Part shown: positions 45,389 through 54,516 of the stretch, in pieces
How the letters are laid out: each line of letters begins with the position of its first letter
Numbering within the stretch: the first letter of the stretch is position 1
Source: Cyanobacteria bacterium SBLK
Lineage (GTDB): Bacteria; Cyanobacteriota; Cyanobacteriia; Cyanobacteriales; Spirulinaceae
DNA: 64,000 nucleotides
NCBI GenBank assembly: GCA_017746715.1
Contig: JAGHZQ010000065.1
Location: forward strand, 1 to 64,000
Direction: 5' to 3'
Notes under the pieces: model-generated
What the model saw: only the letters and a program-made list of their open reading frames with translations
Told to the model about the DNA's origin: nothing
The model's database searches: none
Program-made: the position numbers and the translations under genes

Positions 45389-45501
45389 TACAGATTATGA
45401 TTCTCGGTCATCGATACTACCATCTAATTTACGAATTGGGGGAGTTGCCATCAGGACTGATAAAATATTTAAACTCTGTCGTTCGTTTCCCGTTTGCGTT
45501 T

Positions 45502-46632
45502 ATGAAAATTTTACCGCGATCTCCCCTCGCGAGAAATACGACCATTACGGCGGTTGTTGTTATTATTATTTTTCTCTTTCTTTATATCCTTAAATTTTCC
45601 GGCAATATTACGGGATTTTTTCGCATTGGCGATGTTCTGCCCCTCTCTCCTTTTTTAAATTCACAGGATGCATTTATTTATCAAGGAGAATTAGGATATG
45701 ACGGACAGCAATTTTTAAGTATTGCTTTCGATCCATTCTTACAGAATGAAGACACAATTGCTGCTTTAGATCATCCTCTCTATCGTTATCGACGCATTTT
45801 TTATCCCTTTCTTGCTTATATTTTAGGACTGGGCAATGCGCGATTAATTCCTTATATTATGGTGGCAATTAATGGTGCTTGTATCGTTGCGATCGCATTT
45901 TTATGTGGTTTGTATTGGCAAGAAGAACGAGAGAAAATGTGGCGTTCTCTCCTCGTTCTTTGCATTCCGGGATGTTGGATGGTTTTTTCCCTCTCCACAT
46001 CGGATTTATTGAGTAGTTTGTTGCTCGTTTCTTCTCTCTACTGCTACAAAAAAAATAAACCGATTTTAACGGCAACTTCTCTCAGTTTAGCTTGTTTGAC
46101 GCGGGAAACAATTTTGGTAGTTTGGTTTGCTTTTGTTTTGGTCAGTTATTGGCAAAAGCACTGGCAACAATTACGAAATTTATTTTTTGTTCTCATCCCT
46201 GTTTTTGTATGGAATATTAATGTTTTTATACACTTTCAAGATCGAGGAACATTAGGGACAAAAACAAACTTTACCTATCCTTTTTTCGGGATTATTCAGA
46301 AAATCCTTGGCTTTTTCCAGAATGAGTTTACCGTAAGTACCATTTTTGAGATTTATTTGTTTGCAATACTGATAGCGTGTTTCACATTTATTCTCTTTTA
46401 CAGTTATCGAAATTTGGAGGATAATCGCTTGATTTTAGGAATTGCACTAACTTATGGATTGTTATTTTGCTTCAGCAGTATTACAATATTGGGTTATTAT
46501 TTAGATTTCTCGCGAGTCTATATAGATGTTTACTTTTTACTCTTATTAACTGGAGGAGACGGCACGATCGCGATCGCTCCTTTGGCTGCTTCGGGATTGG
46601 CAAGTTTGGCATTTCTTATCGTACAATCTTAG
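45502..46632 (+). CDS. Multi-pass membrane protein, glycopolymer-formation-like
   Basis: About 376 residues with roughly nine hydrophobic segments. The first extracytoplasmic loop contains ELGYDGQQFLSIAFDPFL and then DHPLYRYRRIFYPFLAYIL, a pattern I associate with membrane proteins of the glycosyltransferase-C superfamily linked to cell-surface glycopolymers. An in-frame ATG at 45397 would add 35 residues; the internal start was chosen because it puts a short basic tail before the first helix. Substrate unknown. Confidence 0.7.
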   Translation: MKILPRSPLARNTTITAVVVIIIFLFLYILKFSGNITGFFRIGDVLPLSPFLNSQDAFIYQGELGYDGQQFLSIAFDPFLQNEDTIAALDHPLYRYRRIFYPFLAYILGLGNARLIPYIMVAINGACIVAIAFLCGLYWQEEREKMWRSLLVLCIPGCWMVFSLSTSDLLSSLLLVSSLYCYKKNKPILTATSLSLACLTRETILVVWFAFVLVSYWQKHWQQLRNLFFVLIPVFVWNINVFIHFQDRGTLGTKTNFTYPFFGIIQKILGFFQNEFTVSTIFEIYLFAILIACFTFILFYSYRNLEDNRLILGIALTYGLLFCFSSITILGYYLDFSRVYIDVYFLLLLTGGDGTIAIAPLAASGLASLAFLIVQS

Positions 46633-46748
46633 TCAATTCAACAGGTTGGTTTGATATGCTGAATGCGATGCTTTGACCTAGCTCAGCAACCTTCAGTATC
46701 CCCCAACCTCAAAATTCAAAATTATCAATTCAAAATTATCAATTTAAT

Positions 46749-47285
46749 ATGAGCGACCCAGAAAATTTAGATGAAAGAGAGCAATTTCAGCACAATTATA
46801 AAGCGGGTAAACTTGCTTTTGAACGCGGAAAATATCGCGCCAGCATTCAGTATTTAGAAATAGCTTGCGAATTCGTCAATCGTCCTTCTCGTTTGGGAGG
46901 AGAGGTACAAATGTGGTTGGTGAGTGCCTATCAAGCTGCGAATGAAACAGAAGCCGCGATCGCGTTGTGCGAAAAACTATTACTGCACGCGGATCTCCAA
47001 ACCAAAAAACAGGCCAAGAATTTAATTTATATTCTCAAAGCACCTAAACTGCAACGCCCTCAAGAATGGATGACCGATATTCCCGATCTAGTCAATTTAG
47101 AAGAAAGTACCTTAGAAAATCGTTATGCTAGCGTTCAATCCAACCCAAAAGATAAGAGCGATCGCTTCATCGCTCCTGCTCCGCTCGATCCCTCAGAAAT
47201 AAATACCCAAGATAATCAATTTATCGGCGTTGCTTTCATTTTTATGTTGTTAATTTTAGGCGGTTTATTTTTTTGGAATTATTAA
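46749..47285 (+). CDS. TPR-like protein with C-terminal membrane anchor
   Basis: The 178-residue protein has a TPR-like pair of helices (about 15-90; YKAGKLAFERGKYRASIQYL and the next repeat ANETEAAIALCEKLL), a variable linker and one C-terminal membrane segment (about 157-175, FIGVAFIFMLLILGGLFFW). Its conservation pattern looks like a cyanobacterial hypothetical. Tail-anchored TPR proteins usually scaffold complexes; the partner is unknown. It converges with the ArsR-Clp gene. Confidence 0.7.
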   Translation: MSDPENLDEREQFQHNYKAGKLAFERGKYRASIQYLEIACEFVNRPSRLGGEVQMWLVSAYQAANETEAAIALCEKLLLHADLQTKKQAKNLIYILKAPKLQRPQEWMTDIPDLVNLEESTLENRYASVQSNPKDKSDRFIAPAPLDPSEINTQDNQFIGVAFIFMLLILGGLFFWNY

Positions 47286-47286
47286 T

Positions 47287-48159
47287 CTAAAGAGACATTC
47301 CTCCCAAATGCGATCGCAATTCTTCGAGCATTGTTTTAGAAGTTACGGAAAGTTGAGAGAGTAACTGAGAGGCAACGCTTAAGGCATCTTCGTTTTCTCG
47401 AGAATCCTGCCATTCGCGAATTAAACCCAAGAGAATATGTTCGGTATTAATGAGCAAATGCCCGCCTTCAATAGCCTCTTCGAGGGAAAGTTCCAAAACG
47501 CGTTTAGCTTTGGGGGTTAAAGGAACTTTTTCCCCAGTTCCTCGACCTTCTCCGATGAATTCCTTCACTAACTTTCGCGTTTGCCCTAACTCCATTCCCC
47601 AAGATTTTAACAAGCGTGCGGCTTCTCCGCTTCCCTCTCCCATCACGCCCAATAAAATCTGTTCCGTGCCGATAAAATTATGCTGCAAGCGTGCGGCTTC
47701 GTTGCGAGCTAGTAATAAAACTTGTAAGGCTTTTCCTCCCAAGCGATCGTAAATTGCCGTATCGACGAGATGTTCGAGATCGTCTTCATCGGGAATCTCT
47801 AAAAAATGTTGTTCGTTTGCCCATTCATCTTTCATCTCGCTGACTTTACTCCAGTCAACCACGCGCCGACGCACGCAACATTCAGCATAAAAAAACGCTA
47901 ATAAATCTTCCAAAATATTGACATCGATCGCATGATAGACGTACTTTCCTTCTCGACGGGATCTCACCAATCCTTGTTGTTGCAGTTTCCCTAAATGGGG
48001 TGCGAGTTTGGCTTGAGGAATCTTCAGTCTGGCTTGTAATTCTCCTTCCATCATGCCTTCAGGATGTTTTTTGACCAACAAGCGCACAATCGTCAAGCGT
48101 GCAGTAGAACCTAAAGCAGCGAGAAGATCTGCATAACGGGTAATGTTATCTTTTTTCAT
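47287..48159 (-). CDS. ArsR-type winged-helix regulator fused to a ClpC N-domain
   Basis: From ATG at 48159 the protein has 290 residues. An ArsR-like winged helix (about 5-85; AALGSTARLTIVRLLVKKHP, LAPHLGKLQQQGLV, EGKYVYHAI) is followed by a Cys-Cys containing linker (AECCVRRRV) and a double Clp N-terminal repeat (about 130-285; HNFIGTEQILLGVMGEG, LINTEHILLGLIRE). Clp N-domains normally bind adaptors or arginine-phosphorylated substrates. Here one is attached to a DNA-binding domain without any ATPase, so it may sense proteolysis status. The frame extends 23 codons upstream, but those are only translated heptamer repeats. Confidence 0.88.
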   Translation of the reverse strand: MKKDNITRYADLLAALGSTARLTIVRLLVKKHPEGMMEGELQARLKIPQAKLAPHLGKLQQQGLVRSRREGKYVYHAIDVNILEDLLAFFYAECCVRRRVVDWSKVSEMKDEWANEQHFLEIPDEDDLEHLVDTAIYDRLGGKALQVLLLARNEAARLQHNFIGTEQILLGVMGEGSGEAARLLKSWGMELGQTRKLVKEFIGEGRGTGEKVPLTPKAKRVLELSLEEAIEGGHLLINTEHILLGLIREWQDSRENEDALSVASQLLSQLSVTSKTMLEELRSHLGGMSL

Positions 48160-48164
48160 AAGAA

Positions 48165-48228
48165 CGAGGGAGTAGGGAATAGGAAGTAGGGAATAGGGAA
48201 TAGGGAATAGGGCATGGGGTATGGGCAA
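48165..48228. repeat. Heptameric tandem repeat AGGGAAT
   Basis: About seven AGGGAAT-like units lie directly upstream of the ArsR-Clp fusion gene. They are probably in its 5' untranslated region and create a spurious in-frame extension of the gene. Confidence 0.75.
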
Positions 48229-48290
48229 ATTTCAACAACCAACACTGCGACTTCGCGGCTGCTGAGCTTGTCGAAGTACAGTGCAAGCAA

Positions 48291-48821
48291 CTAACAATCT
48301 ATAATAATTTTTTGATATTCTGTCTCGGTAAATCGATCCTCTGAACTTTCGAGGCGATCGATAAAGAGAATACCATCAAGATGATCGAGTTCGTGTTGAA
48401 AAATACGGGCGATGAAACCCGTTAAAATATCTTTTTGCAGATTGCCGTGGCGATCGCAATATTCCACCTCAATTTCTCGCGATCGAGGGACTAATCCCCT
48501 CACCCCAGGGACGCTCAAACAGCCTTCCCAATCTTTCTCCATTGCTTCCGAACGTGCTAAGATACGGGGGTTGAGCATAGCAGTCGGCTGCATTGAGGGG
48601 GCGTGGGGATAGCGCTCGCTCGGTCTCGAAGCAATGACAAATAAACGAGAAGTGCAAGCCACTTGAGGCGCGGCAATACCGACTCCCCTCGCCTCGGCTG
48701 CCGTAACGATCAAATTATCGATTAAGGTTTGAATTCGGGGATTGTTAATATTTTGAACGGCCTCGGCTGGTTGCCGCAAAACAGAATGACCCAAGCGCGC
48801 AATATCGAGAATTTCAGACAT
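48291..48821 (-). CDS. def: Peptide deformylase
   Basis: The 176-residue enzyme removes the formyl group from nascent proteins. All three family motifs are present: GVGIAAPQV, EGCLSVPG and HELDH (metal ligands Cys, His, His and catalytic Glu). ATG at 48821 leaves the normal N-terminus MSEILDIARLGHSVLR; the 19-codon upstream extension is not family-like. An Ile stands where GxGLAAxQ usually has Leu. Confidence 0.92.
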   Translation of the reverse strand: MSEILDIARLGHSVLRQPAEAVQNINNPRIQTLIDNLIVTAAEARGVGIAAPQVACTSRLFVIASRPSERYPHAPSMQPTAMLNPRILARSEAMEKDWEGCLSVPGVRGLVPRSREIEVEYCDRHGNLQKDILTGFIARIFQHELDHLDGILFIDRLESSEDRFTETEYQKIIIDC

Positions 48822-48994
48822 AATACGGAAAAAACAGCTGCTTCCCCATTCTAGATTCTCCTTTGTCCTCCCCGACACGCTGCAAAAGTCACGAAGAAAG
48901 AAGAAAGAGCGAGTAGAGATGTGAATTTCTCCTCATAAATAGGATAAGATACAGAACCTTCACCTCGAGTTTGCCAGAGCCACCCAAAACGCCC

Positions 48995-50329
48995 ATGTCT
49001 CCCGATCGCCTGTGGAAAGCCATTTTAAAACGCTTGGAAGCACGAGTGACCCGTCCCACCTTCGAGACGTGGATCGCCCCCGCCAACTTGCAAGAATGGC
49101 GCGATCGTCTTTTGATCGTGCAAGCCCCTAACCCCTTTACCCGAAATTGGTTGCAAAAGCACTATATGACGATCGTGTCCGAGGCCGCAGCAGAAATATT
49201 GGGATATCCCGTAGAAATTCAATTCACCACGGCCCGGGGGGATGATACCATCGGACAGCCGCCCCCGCCCCCCCGCGCCTTTTCCGAGCGCCTTATCGGA
49301 GAAGATCGCCATCCCCTAGCGAACCCATTTAATCTCAAATATGTCTTTTCTCGTTTTGTGGTAGGGTCGAATAATCGCATGGCTCACGCAGCCTCCCTCG
49401 CCGTTGCCGAGTCCCCCGGACGGGAATTCAATCCCTTATTTCTTTGCGGTGGAGTCGGACTGGGGAAAACTCATCTCATGCAGGCGATCGGTAACTATCG
49501 TGTAGAAATCGATCCCGATTCTAAAATCTTTTATGTTTCCACAGAAAAATTCACCAACGATTTAATTACTGCAATTCGTCAAGATAGCATCCAAAGTTTT
49601 CGCGATCGCTATCGAGCGGCAGATGTATTATTAGTAGACGACATTCAATTTATTGAAGGAACAGAATCTACTCAAGAAGAGTTTTTCTATACGTTTAATA
49701 CCCTGCACGGAGCCGGCAAGCAAGTGGTTTTAGCGGCGGATCGCTCTCCCGATCGCATTCCTCGCTTGCAAGAACGCCTTTGTTCTCGTTTTTCAATGGG
49801 ATTGATTGCGGATATCCAACCGCCGGATTTAGAAACCCGCATGGCAATTTTACAAAAGAAGGGAGAAGATAATAACACCCATCTCCCTCCGAGTGTCGTT
49901 GAATATATTGCCTCTCGCTATACCTCAAATATTCGGGAATTAGAAGGCGCTCTCATTCGCACGATCGCTTATATTTCTATTTCCGGGTTATCCATGACTG
50001 TTGAAAATATTGCCCCGGTTTTAAACCCGACAACCCATAAAGTCAAAGCAACACCCCAAGCAATCTTAGATATTGTCTCAGAGACTTTAAAGGTTTCCAT
50101 CGACGATCTCAAAAGCAGTTCTCGCCGTCGCGAGATCGCTAAAGCCAGACAAATTGCCATGTATCTGATGCGACAGCATACCGATTTAAGTTTGCCGAGA
50201 ATAGGAGAAGAGTTTGGCGGTAAAGATCACACCACGGTCATGTATAGTTGCGATAAAATCGCCCAACAACGCCAGAAAGACAGCCAGTTAAACCAAACTC
50301 TCATCCAACTGAGCGATCTAATCAAATGA
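48995..50329 (+). CDS. dnaA: Chromosomal replication initiator protein DnaA
   Basis: The 444-residue protein has the N-terminal interaction domain (LEARVTRPTFETWI), the AAA+ core with Walker A CGGVGLGKTHLMQAIGNY, Walker B VLLVDDIQFIEG and sensor regions, and the C-terminal DNA-binding signature GGKDHTTVMYSCDKI. ATG at 48995 was taken over an upstream TTG. No cluster of DnaA boxes was seen on either side and dnaN is not adjacent, as is usual in cyanobacteria, so this is not evidently the origin. Confidence 0.96.
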   Translation: MSPDRLWKAILKRLEARVTRPTFETWIAPANLQEWRDRLLIVQAPNPFTRNWLQKHYMTIVSEAAAEILGYPVEIQFTTARGDDTIGQPPPPPRAFSERLIGEDRHPLANPFNLKYVFSRFVVGSNNRMAHAASLAVAESPGREFNPLFLCGGVGLGKTHLMQAIGNYRVEIDPDSKIFYVSTEKFTNDLITAIRQDSIQSFRDRYRAADVLLVDDIQFIEGTESTQEEFFYTFNTLHGAGKQVVLAADRSPDRIPRLQERLCSRFSMGLIADIQPPDLETRMAILQKKGEDNNTHLPPSVVEYIASRYTSNIRELEGALIRTIAYISISGLSMTVENIAPVLNPTTHKVKATPQAILDIVSETLKVSIDDLKSSSRRREIAKARQIAMYLMRQHTDLSLPRIGEEFGGKDHTTVMYSCDKIAQQRQKDSQLNQTLIQLSDLIK

Positions 50330-50345
50330 TTTTGTTGTTTGCAAT

Positions 50346-50382
50346 CCCTCTTTGCCCCCCTTTGTAAGGGGAGAAAGAGGAA
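50346..50382. repeat. Imperfect hairpin downstream of dnaA
   Basis: CCCTCTTTGCCCCCCTTT faces AAGGGGAGAAAGAGG around a small loop, 17 bases after the dnaA stop. It resembles the C/G-rich hairpin after crtO. It may end the dnaA transcript but lacks a T-run. Confidence 0.5.
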
Positions 50383-50572
50383 AGGAACTGGTGAGGCGTT
50401 CTATGTATCCTGAAACACAATTTACCAATGTTCAACAAGATTTTAAATTTTATTTTAAGATTTAAAACATTTTTCGGATAATTCCAATTTTGCCTTCTAA
50501 GGTGTATAAGTACGACCGAACAAAGTCAAAAATAATCTTTTGTCTTTGCATTGCTATCTAGGAGCGTCCGTC

Positions 50573-50860
50573 ATGAGACTACCTCGACATTGGCTGCTAT
50601 CTCTTTCTCTCAGTGCATTTTTTAGTTTTACCATTCCGATTATCGCGAGTGCGGCCATTCTCTTAGCCTTGTGGATTTTAAGCTGCATTCCTCTTTGTCA
50701 GGCGATCGCCGAAACAAATATCCAACGGGTATTAGCATTTTTAGCGACTTTTGGCACTGGAGACCCGGTAGCGGGGAGTTTGACCATTGGCTGTGCTTGG
50801 GGTTTTGTTGGGGGTTTATTTGACTTATGCACGCCCTATCGCTACCAACTTTCCAAATAA
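50573..50860 (+). CDS. Small membrane protein, unknown
   Basis: The 95-residue protein has a hydrophobic N-terminal half (WLLSLSLSAFFSFTIPIIAS and AAILLALWILSCIPLCQAI; likely two membrane segments) and a second, Gly-rich hydrophobic stretch near the end (SLTIGCAWGFVGGLFDL). TAGGAG lies eight bases before the ATG, deciding this start over one 33 bases upstream. I do not recognise the family. Confidence 0.65.
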   Translation: MRLPRHWLLSLSLSAFFSFTIPIIASAAILLALWILSCIPLCQAIAETNIQRVLAFLATFGTGDPVAGSLTIGCAWGFVGGLFDLCTPYRYQLSK

Positions 50861-51010
50861 ATCGAGGTAGCAAGGAATGTCAAGATTATTTTTTCTCGTA
50901 ACTTGTCTATACATTTTAAGATAATGTGTTAATATTTAGCCTTCTTAAAAAAAAGCAATATAACGATCTCAATTTCTATAGTTATCCCTTTATTAATTCC
51001 CTGTTGTCAA

Positions 51011-51640
51011 ATGTATTATCTGTATCTGCATGGATTTGCTTCGAGTCCGCGATCGCTCAAAGCAAGATATCTGCGCGATCGCTTTGCCGAAAGAGGGATA
51101 ACGTTACATATATTAGACCTCAATCAAGGAGATTTTGCCCATCTGACCCTTTCTCGACAATTACAACAGGCAGAAGAATCCTTTCCCGATACAGATGAAT
51201 TTATTACCATTATCGGCTCGAGTTTGGGGGGATTAACGGCGGCATGGTTAGCACAAAAACACGATCGCGTCAAGCAAATTGTCTGTATGGCTCCGGCTTT
51301 TAATTTTCCCGATCTTTTTACGGCACGATTGGGAGAGGAAAAGCTACGAGAATGGCAAGAAACCGGGTTTTTATCCGTCTATCACTATGGTGAAAACCGC
51401 CGCCTTCCCGTGCATTATGAATTGCTAACGGATGCGCGACGATATCAAGATTTAGAGTTGCAATGCGTCGTCCCGACATTAATTTTACACGGTCGCAATG
51501 ATGCCGTCGTTCCCATTCAGACCGCTCGCGATTATCAACAAAATCGCCCTCATGTCAAATTAGTTGAATTAGAAAGCGATCATTGGCTAGGAAACGTCAT
51601 ACCGCAACTTTGGCAGGAGATTAAGCAATTTTGCTTGTAG
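51011..51640 (+). CDS. YqiA/YcfP-like alpha/beta-fold esterase
   Basis: The 209-residue hydrolase starts YYLYLHGFASSPRSLKARYL and has the nucleophile elbow GSSLGG, then the late Asp in LILHGRNDAVVPI and the catalytic His in ELESDHWLGN. The length and motifs fit the YqiA family of small esterases acting on acyl thioesters or short esters. A perfect palindrome overlaps its stop codon. Confidence 0.85.
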   Translation: MYYLYLHGFASSPRSLKARYLRDRFAERGITLHILDLNQGDFAHLTLSRQLQQAEESFPDTDEFITIIGSSLGGLTAAWLAQKHDRVKQIVCMAPAFNFPDLFTARLGEEKLREWQETGFLSVYHYGENRRLPVHYELLTDARRYQDLELQCVVPTLILHGRNDAVVPIQTARDYQQNRPHVKLVELESDHWLGNVIPQLWQEIKQFCL

Positions 51641-51664
51641 GGACGTTACATGTAACGTCCCTAC
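51637..51664. repeat. Perfect 28-base palindrome at gene end
   Basis: GTAGGGACGTTACA is followed immediately by its exact reverse complement, overlapping the TAG stop of the esterase gene. It is a dispersed hairpin type (see the shorter relative after the ureohydrolase gene) and probably also ends or protects the transcript. Confidence 0.75.
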
Positions 51665-51761
51665 AGGATTGGCGATCGCGATAATCTTGCCTTAACCTCA
51701 TTCTGGTAGTCTCCTCTGGTTTGTCTATCACTCGAGCAAAAAAAATTAGATTGCGATCGCA

Positions 51762-53909
51762 ATGATGAAGAAATTTAACATTCGGACATTTTTCGGGGCT
51801 GCTGTCGCATTCGGCAGCCTATTCTTGGGTGCAGAAAGCGTCACTAGCGCCCCTATTCAAGAATTTGTTTCCGTTAACCGCTATGCTGTCGATGGTGCCG
51901 TTGCCGAGATAATCTCTGCAACCCCCGATGGAGATACCCTCATTTATACGAATGCGGACGATGGAAAAGTCGGTTTGCTCGATATTCGCGATCCCCAAAA
52001 TCCCCGACCCCTCAATAATATCGATGTCTCCGATATTGGAGAACCCACCGCCGTTGCCGTGACCCCCAACGGTCGTTATGCTTTGGTCACGGTACTCGAT
52101 CTAGCCGAAGAAATTGCCGACCAGCAACCGGGAACCCTTGTTTTTATCGATTTAGCCCGGCAAGAAATCGCCGCCCGAGTCCCCCTCCTCGGCATCGGAC
52201 CCGATAACCTCAACGTCACCCCCAACGGTGAAAAAGCGATTATTGCCATCGAAGATGAAGAAGACGAAGATAACTTACCGGGTCAGCGACCGGGATCGGT
52301 GAATTTTGTCACCATCAATTACAATAATCCTGCCGCTTCCCAAGTGAATAACGTAGAACTGGATTTAAGCGAGGTCGAAGGGGTAAACTATGCCAGCGAT
52401 CCCCAACCGGAATACGTCGCCATTAGTAAAAACGGTCGCACCGTTGCCATTAGCTTGCAAGAAAATAACGCGATCGCCGTCCTCGATATTGCCAGCGAAG
52501 AAGTGACTCGCATCTTTTCGGCAGGGACATCTGTTCACGAACGTGCGGATATTGTCGAAGAAGACGAGATTGATTTTTCCCAACCCTTAGAAGGTCGTCG
52601 AGAACCCGACTCCATCGCCATGACTGCCGACGGGCGCTATATTATCACCGCCAATGAAGGAGATACGGATCTCGAGCGCTTTGGGGATGGCATTTGGAGT
52701 GGGGGTCGCGGTTGGTCGATTCTCGACGTACAAGGGAACGTCATCTACGATAGCGGCGATAGTTTAGAAGAACTGGCAATTTTACGGGGACAGTATCCCG
52801 AAGGGCGATCGGAGAATCGAGGCATTGAAATCGAAGGCGCCGCCGTTGCTGAATTTGGCGATCGCGAGTTTGCCTTTGTTGCCTCGGAACGGGGAAGTTT
52901 CCTCACCGTTTACGATATCACCAACGTACGCGCTCCGGAATTGGTGAGCTTTTTACCCACGGGAAAAGCCCCCGAAGGCGTGCTGCCTTTACCCCAACGC
53001 AACCTTGTCCTCACGGCGAACGAGGACGACGGGACCATCGACTTTTTCGAGGCGAAAATGCTTTGGGAACCGACGATTATGAGTCCTCGGGTGGATTTGC
53101 CTTTTAGTGCGTTAAGCGGTTTAGTACCCGTTCCCAATAACCCCAGCGAACTTTACGCCATCCCCGATAATGCCATGCAGCCGTCGCGAATTTTCCGCAT
53201 TGCGATCGGACGGGAAGGGGCAATGGTGGAAGATGCCATTATGCTCACCAAAGACAGCGAACCCGCCAACTACGACCTTGAAGGCATTGCGATCGCGCCT
53301 CGGGGGGGATTTTGGTTAGTGAGTGAAGGAGACAACCGCGAAGGGCGAGAAAAACCCAACATTCTCATTAAAGCGAACTCTCGCGGGGAAATTGAAGAAG
53401 AAATTTTCTTACCCGAAGATGCCGCCGCCAGTATTACCCGCTTTGGGTTTGAAGGCGTGACCACCAGTTCCGACGGCGAAGAGGTTTATGTTGCCATTCA
53501 ACGGGCATTTGAAGGGGAAGAACTGGTACGCATCGGCGAATACGATGTTGAGGAAGGAGAATGGAGGTTCTATTACTATCCCCTCGATACGGATAATGTT
53601 GGCGGTTGGGTTGGTTTGAGCGAAATTTCCCGCGATACCGACGGCAGTTTCTTAGTTATCGAACGAGATAATCAAGGGGGAGAAAATGGTGCTTCTAACG
53701 TCCGCGTCAAGCGTATTTATCGTTTTTCTCTCCGAGGTGTAGAAGAGGGTGAAACCGTAGAAAAAGAGTTAGTCGCCGACCTGTATGCCGATAATGATTG
53801 GTATGAAGAAAAAGTCGAAGGATTGGCAGTCACGGAAGCGGGATATTGGATCGTCAGCGATAACGATGGTGGGGAATTATTTACTCGCTTGCTGTTTATT
53901 CCGCGTTAA
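51762..53909 (+). CDS. Secreted phytase-like esterase with beta-propeller N-terminal half
   Basis: The 715-residue protein has a signal peptide (about 1-30, cleaved near TSAPI) and a beta-propeller N-terminal half with repeated AVTPNGRYALVT, VAISKNGRTVAIS and IAMTADGRYIITANEGD blades. The C-terminal half (about 430-715; LEGIAIAPRGGFWLVSEGD, FEGVTTSSDGEEVYVAIQRA, VEGLAVTEAGYWIVSDNDGG) matches the esterase-like-activity-of-phytase family. It is very acidic, consistent with calcium binding, and probably releases phosphate or cleaves esters outside the cytoplasm. Confidence 0.85.
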   Translation: MMKKFNIRTFFGAAVAFGSLFLGAESVTSAPIQEFVSVNRYAVDGAVAEIISATPDGDTLIYTNADDGKVGLLDIRDPQNPRPLNNIDVSDIGEPTAVAVTPNGRYALVTVLDLAEEIADQQPGTLVFIDLARQEIAARVPLLGIGPDNLNVTPNGEKAIIAIEDEEDEDNLPGQRPGSVNFVTINYNNPAASQVNNVELDLSEVEGVNYASDPQPEYVAISKNGRTVAISLQENNAIAVLDIASEEVTRIFSAGTSVHERADIVEEDEIDFSQPLEGRREPDSIAMTADGRYIITANEGDTDLERFGDGIWSGGRGWSILDVQGNVIYDSGDSLEELAILRGQYPEGRSENRGIEIEGAAVAEFGDREFAFVASERGSFLTVYDITNVRAPELVSFLPTGKAPEGVLPLPQRNLVLTANEDDGTIDFFEAKMLWEPTIMSPRVDLPFSALSGLVPVPNNPSELYAIPDNAMQPSRIFRIAIGREGAMVEDAIMLTKDSEPANYDLEGIAIAPRGGFWLVSEGDNREGREKPNILIKANSRGEIEEEIFLPEDAAASITRFGFEGVTTSSDGEEVYVAIQRAFEGEELVRIGEYDVEEGEWRFYYYPLDTDNVGGWVGLSEISRDTDGSFLVIERDNQGGENGASNVRVKRIYRFSLRGVEEGETVEKELVADLYADNDWYEEKVEGLAVTEAGYWIVSDNDGGELFTRLLFIPR

Positions 53910-53931
53910 TTAGGATTGTTTTTTCTGGAGA

Positions 53932-53963
53932 GGCGATCGCAGTTGATGCGATCGCCCTTTTTT
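53932..53963 (+). terminator. Intrinsic terminator built from two HIP1 sites
   Basis: Arms GGCGATCGCA and TGCGATCGCC enclose a five-base loop and are followed by CTTTTTT, 22 bases after the phytase-like gene stop. Each arm contains a HIP1 octamer. Confidence 0.8.
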
Positions 53964-53966
53964 GTT

Positions 53967-54143
53967 TTACGAACGCCACGCCTTAATCACGACAGCAGCA
54001 GAACGCGACATACCATAGCAGATGATAGCGATCGCCAAAGCTAAGCCAATAGCCAAGCCAGCATCTTTGTTAGTAACGGCAATCTCTCGAATGGTGTCGA
54101 GAGTAGCGTGGGTAGTAGTTGTGCAGGTTTTAGGATGTTCCAT
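53967..54143 (-). CDS. Small single-pass membrane protein, unknown
   Basis: The 58-residue protein has a polar, Thr-rich N-terminus, one membrane segment (GLAIGLALAIAIICYGM, about 30-46) and a basic C-terminus (SRSAAVVIKAWRS). ATG at 54143 has a strong GAGGAAG ribosome site; an upstream in-frame extension lacks one. A 9-base palindrome with TATACCCAT arms lies about 50 bases upstream. The size and layout would fit a small toxin or a coat-like protein, but I recognise no family. Confidence 0.55.
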   Translation of the reverse strand: MEHPKTCTTTTHATLDTIREIAVTNKDAGLAIGLALAIAIICYGMSRSAAVVIKAWRS

Positions 54144-54193
54144 AACTTCCTCGCAGGTTAATGTGTTGCCCAACCCCAAGAGAATCAAGATAT

Positions 54194-54222
54194 ATGGGTA
54201 TAGAATCTGTTTGTATACCCAT
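54194..54222. promoter_or_regulatory. Inverted repeat upstream of the small membrane gene
   Basis: ATGGGTATA (54194-54202) and TATACCCAT (54214-54222) are perfect inverted repeats with an 11-base spacer. The position, about 50 bases before the start codon of the small minus-strand gene, fits a repressor site or a hairpin in the leader RNA. Confidence 0.45.
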
Positions 54223-54516
54223 GCGTTACAATAGATATAAGAAACATATAGTGGCTTGATTCCCTCTGAAGAATTGAGCTATTTTTTTGTCCTTTCTACT
54301 TTTCTAGTATAGTAATTTTCCTAGCATTATAATCTTTCAAGAATAGATTGTGTCAAAAATTGTATCTATTCATTCCTACCGATCAATTGAGACAATAATG
54401 CTGATAAAGCACGAAAACGGCTGATTCTCTAGCAAGTCCATTACAATCCTAAGAGCGTGCCAATTCTTTAAAGAACACACCTAACTTGCTGAGCAGGCGG
54501 AGCTTACGGGAGGGGT

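Noticed and set aside
48880..50560. Replication origin near dnaA
   Set aside because: No cluster of DnaA-box-like words (TTATCCACA or TTTTCCACA) was seen on either side of dnaA.
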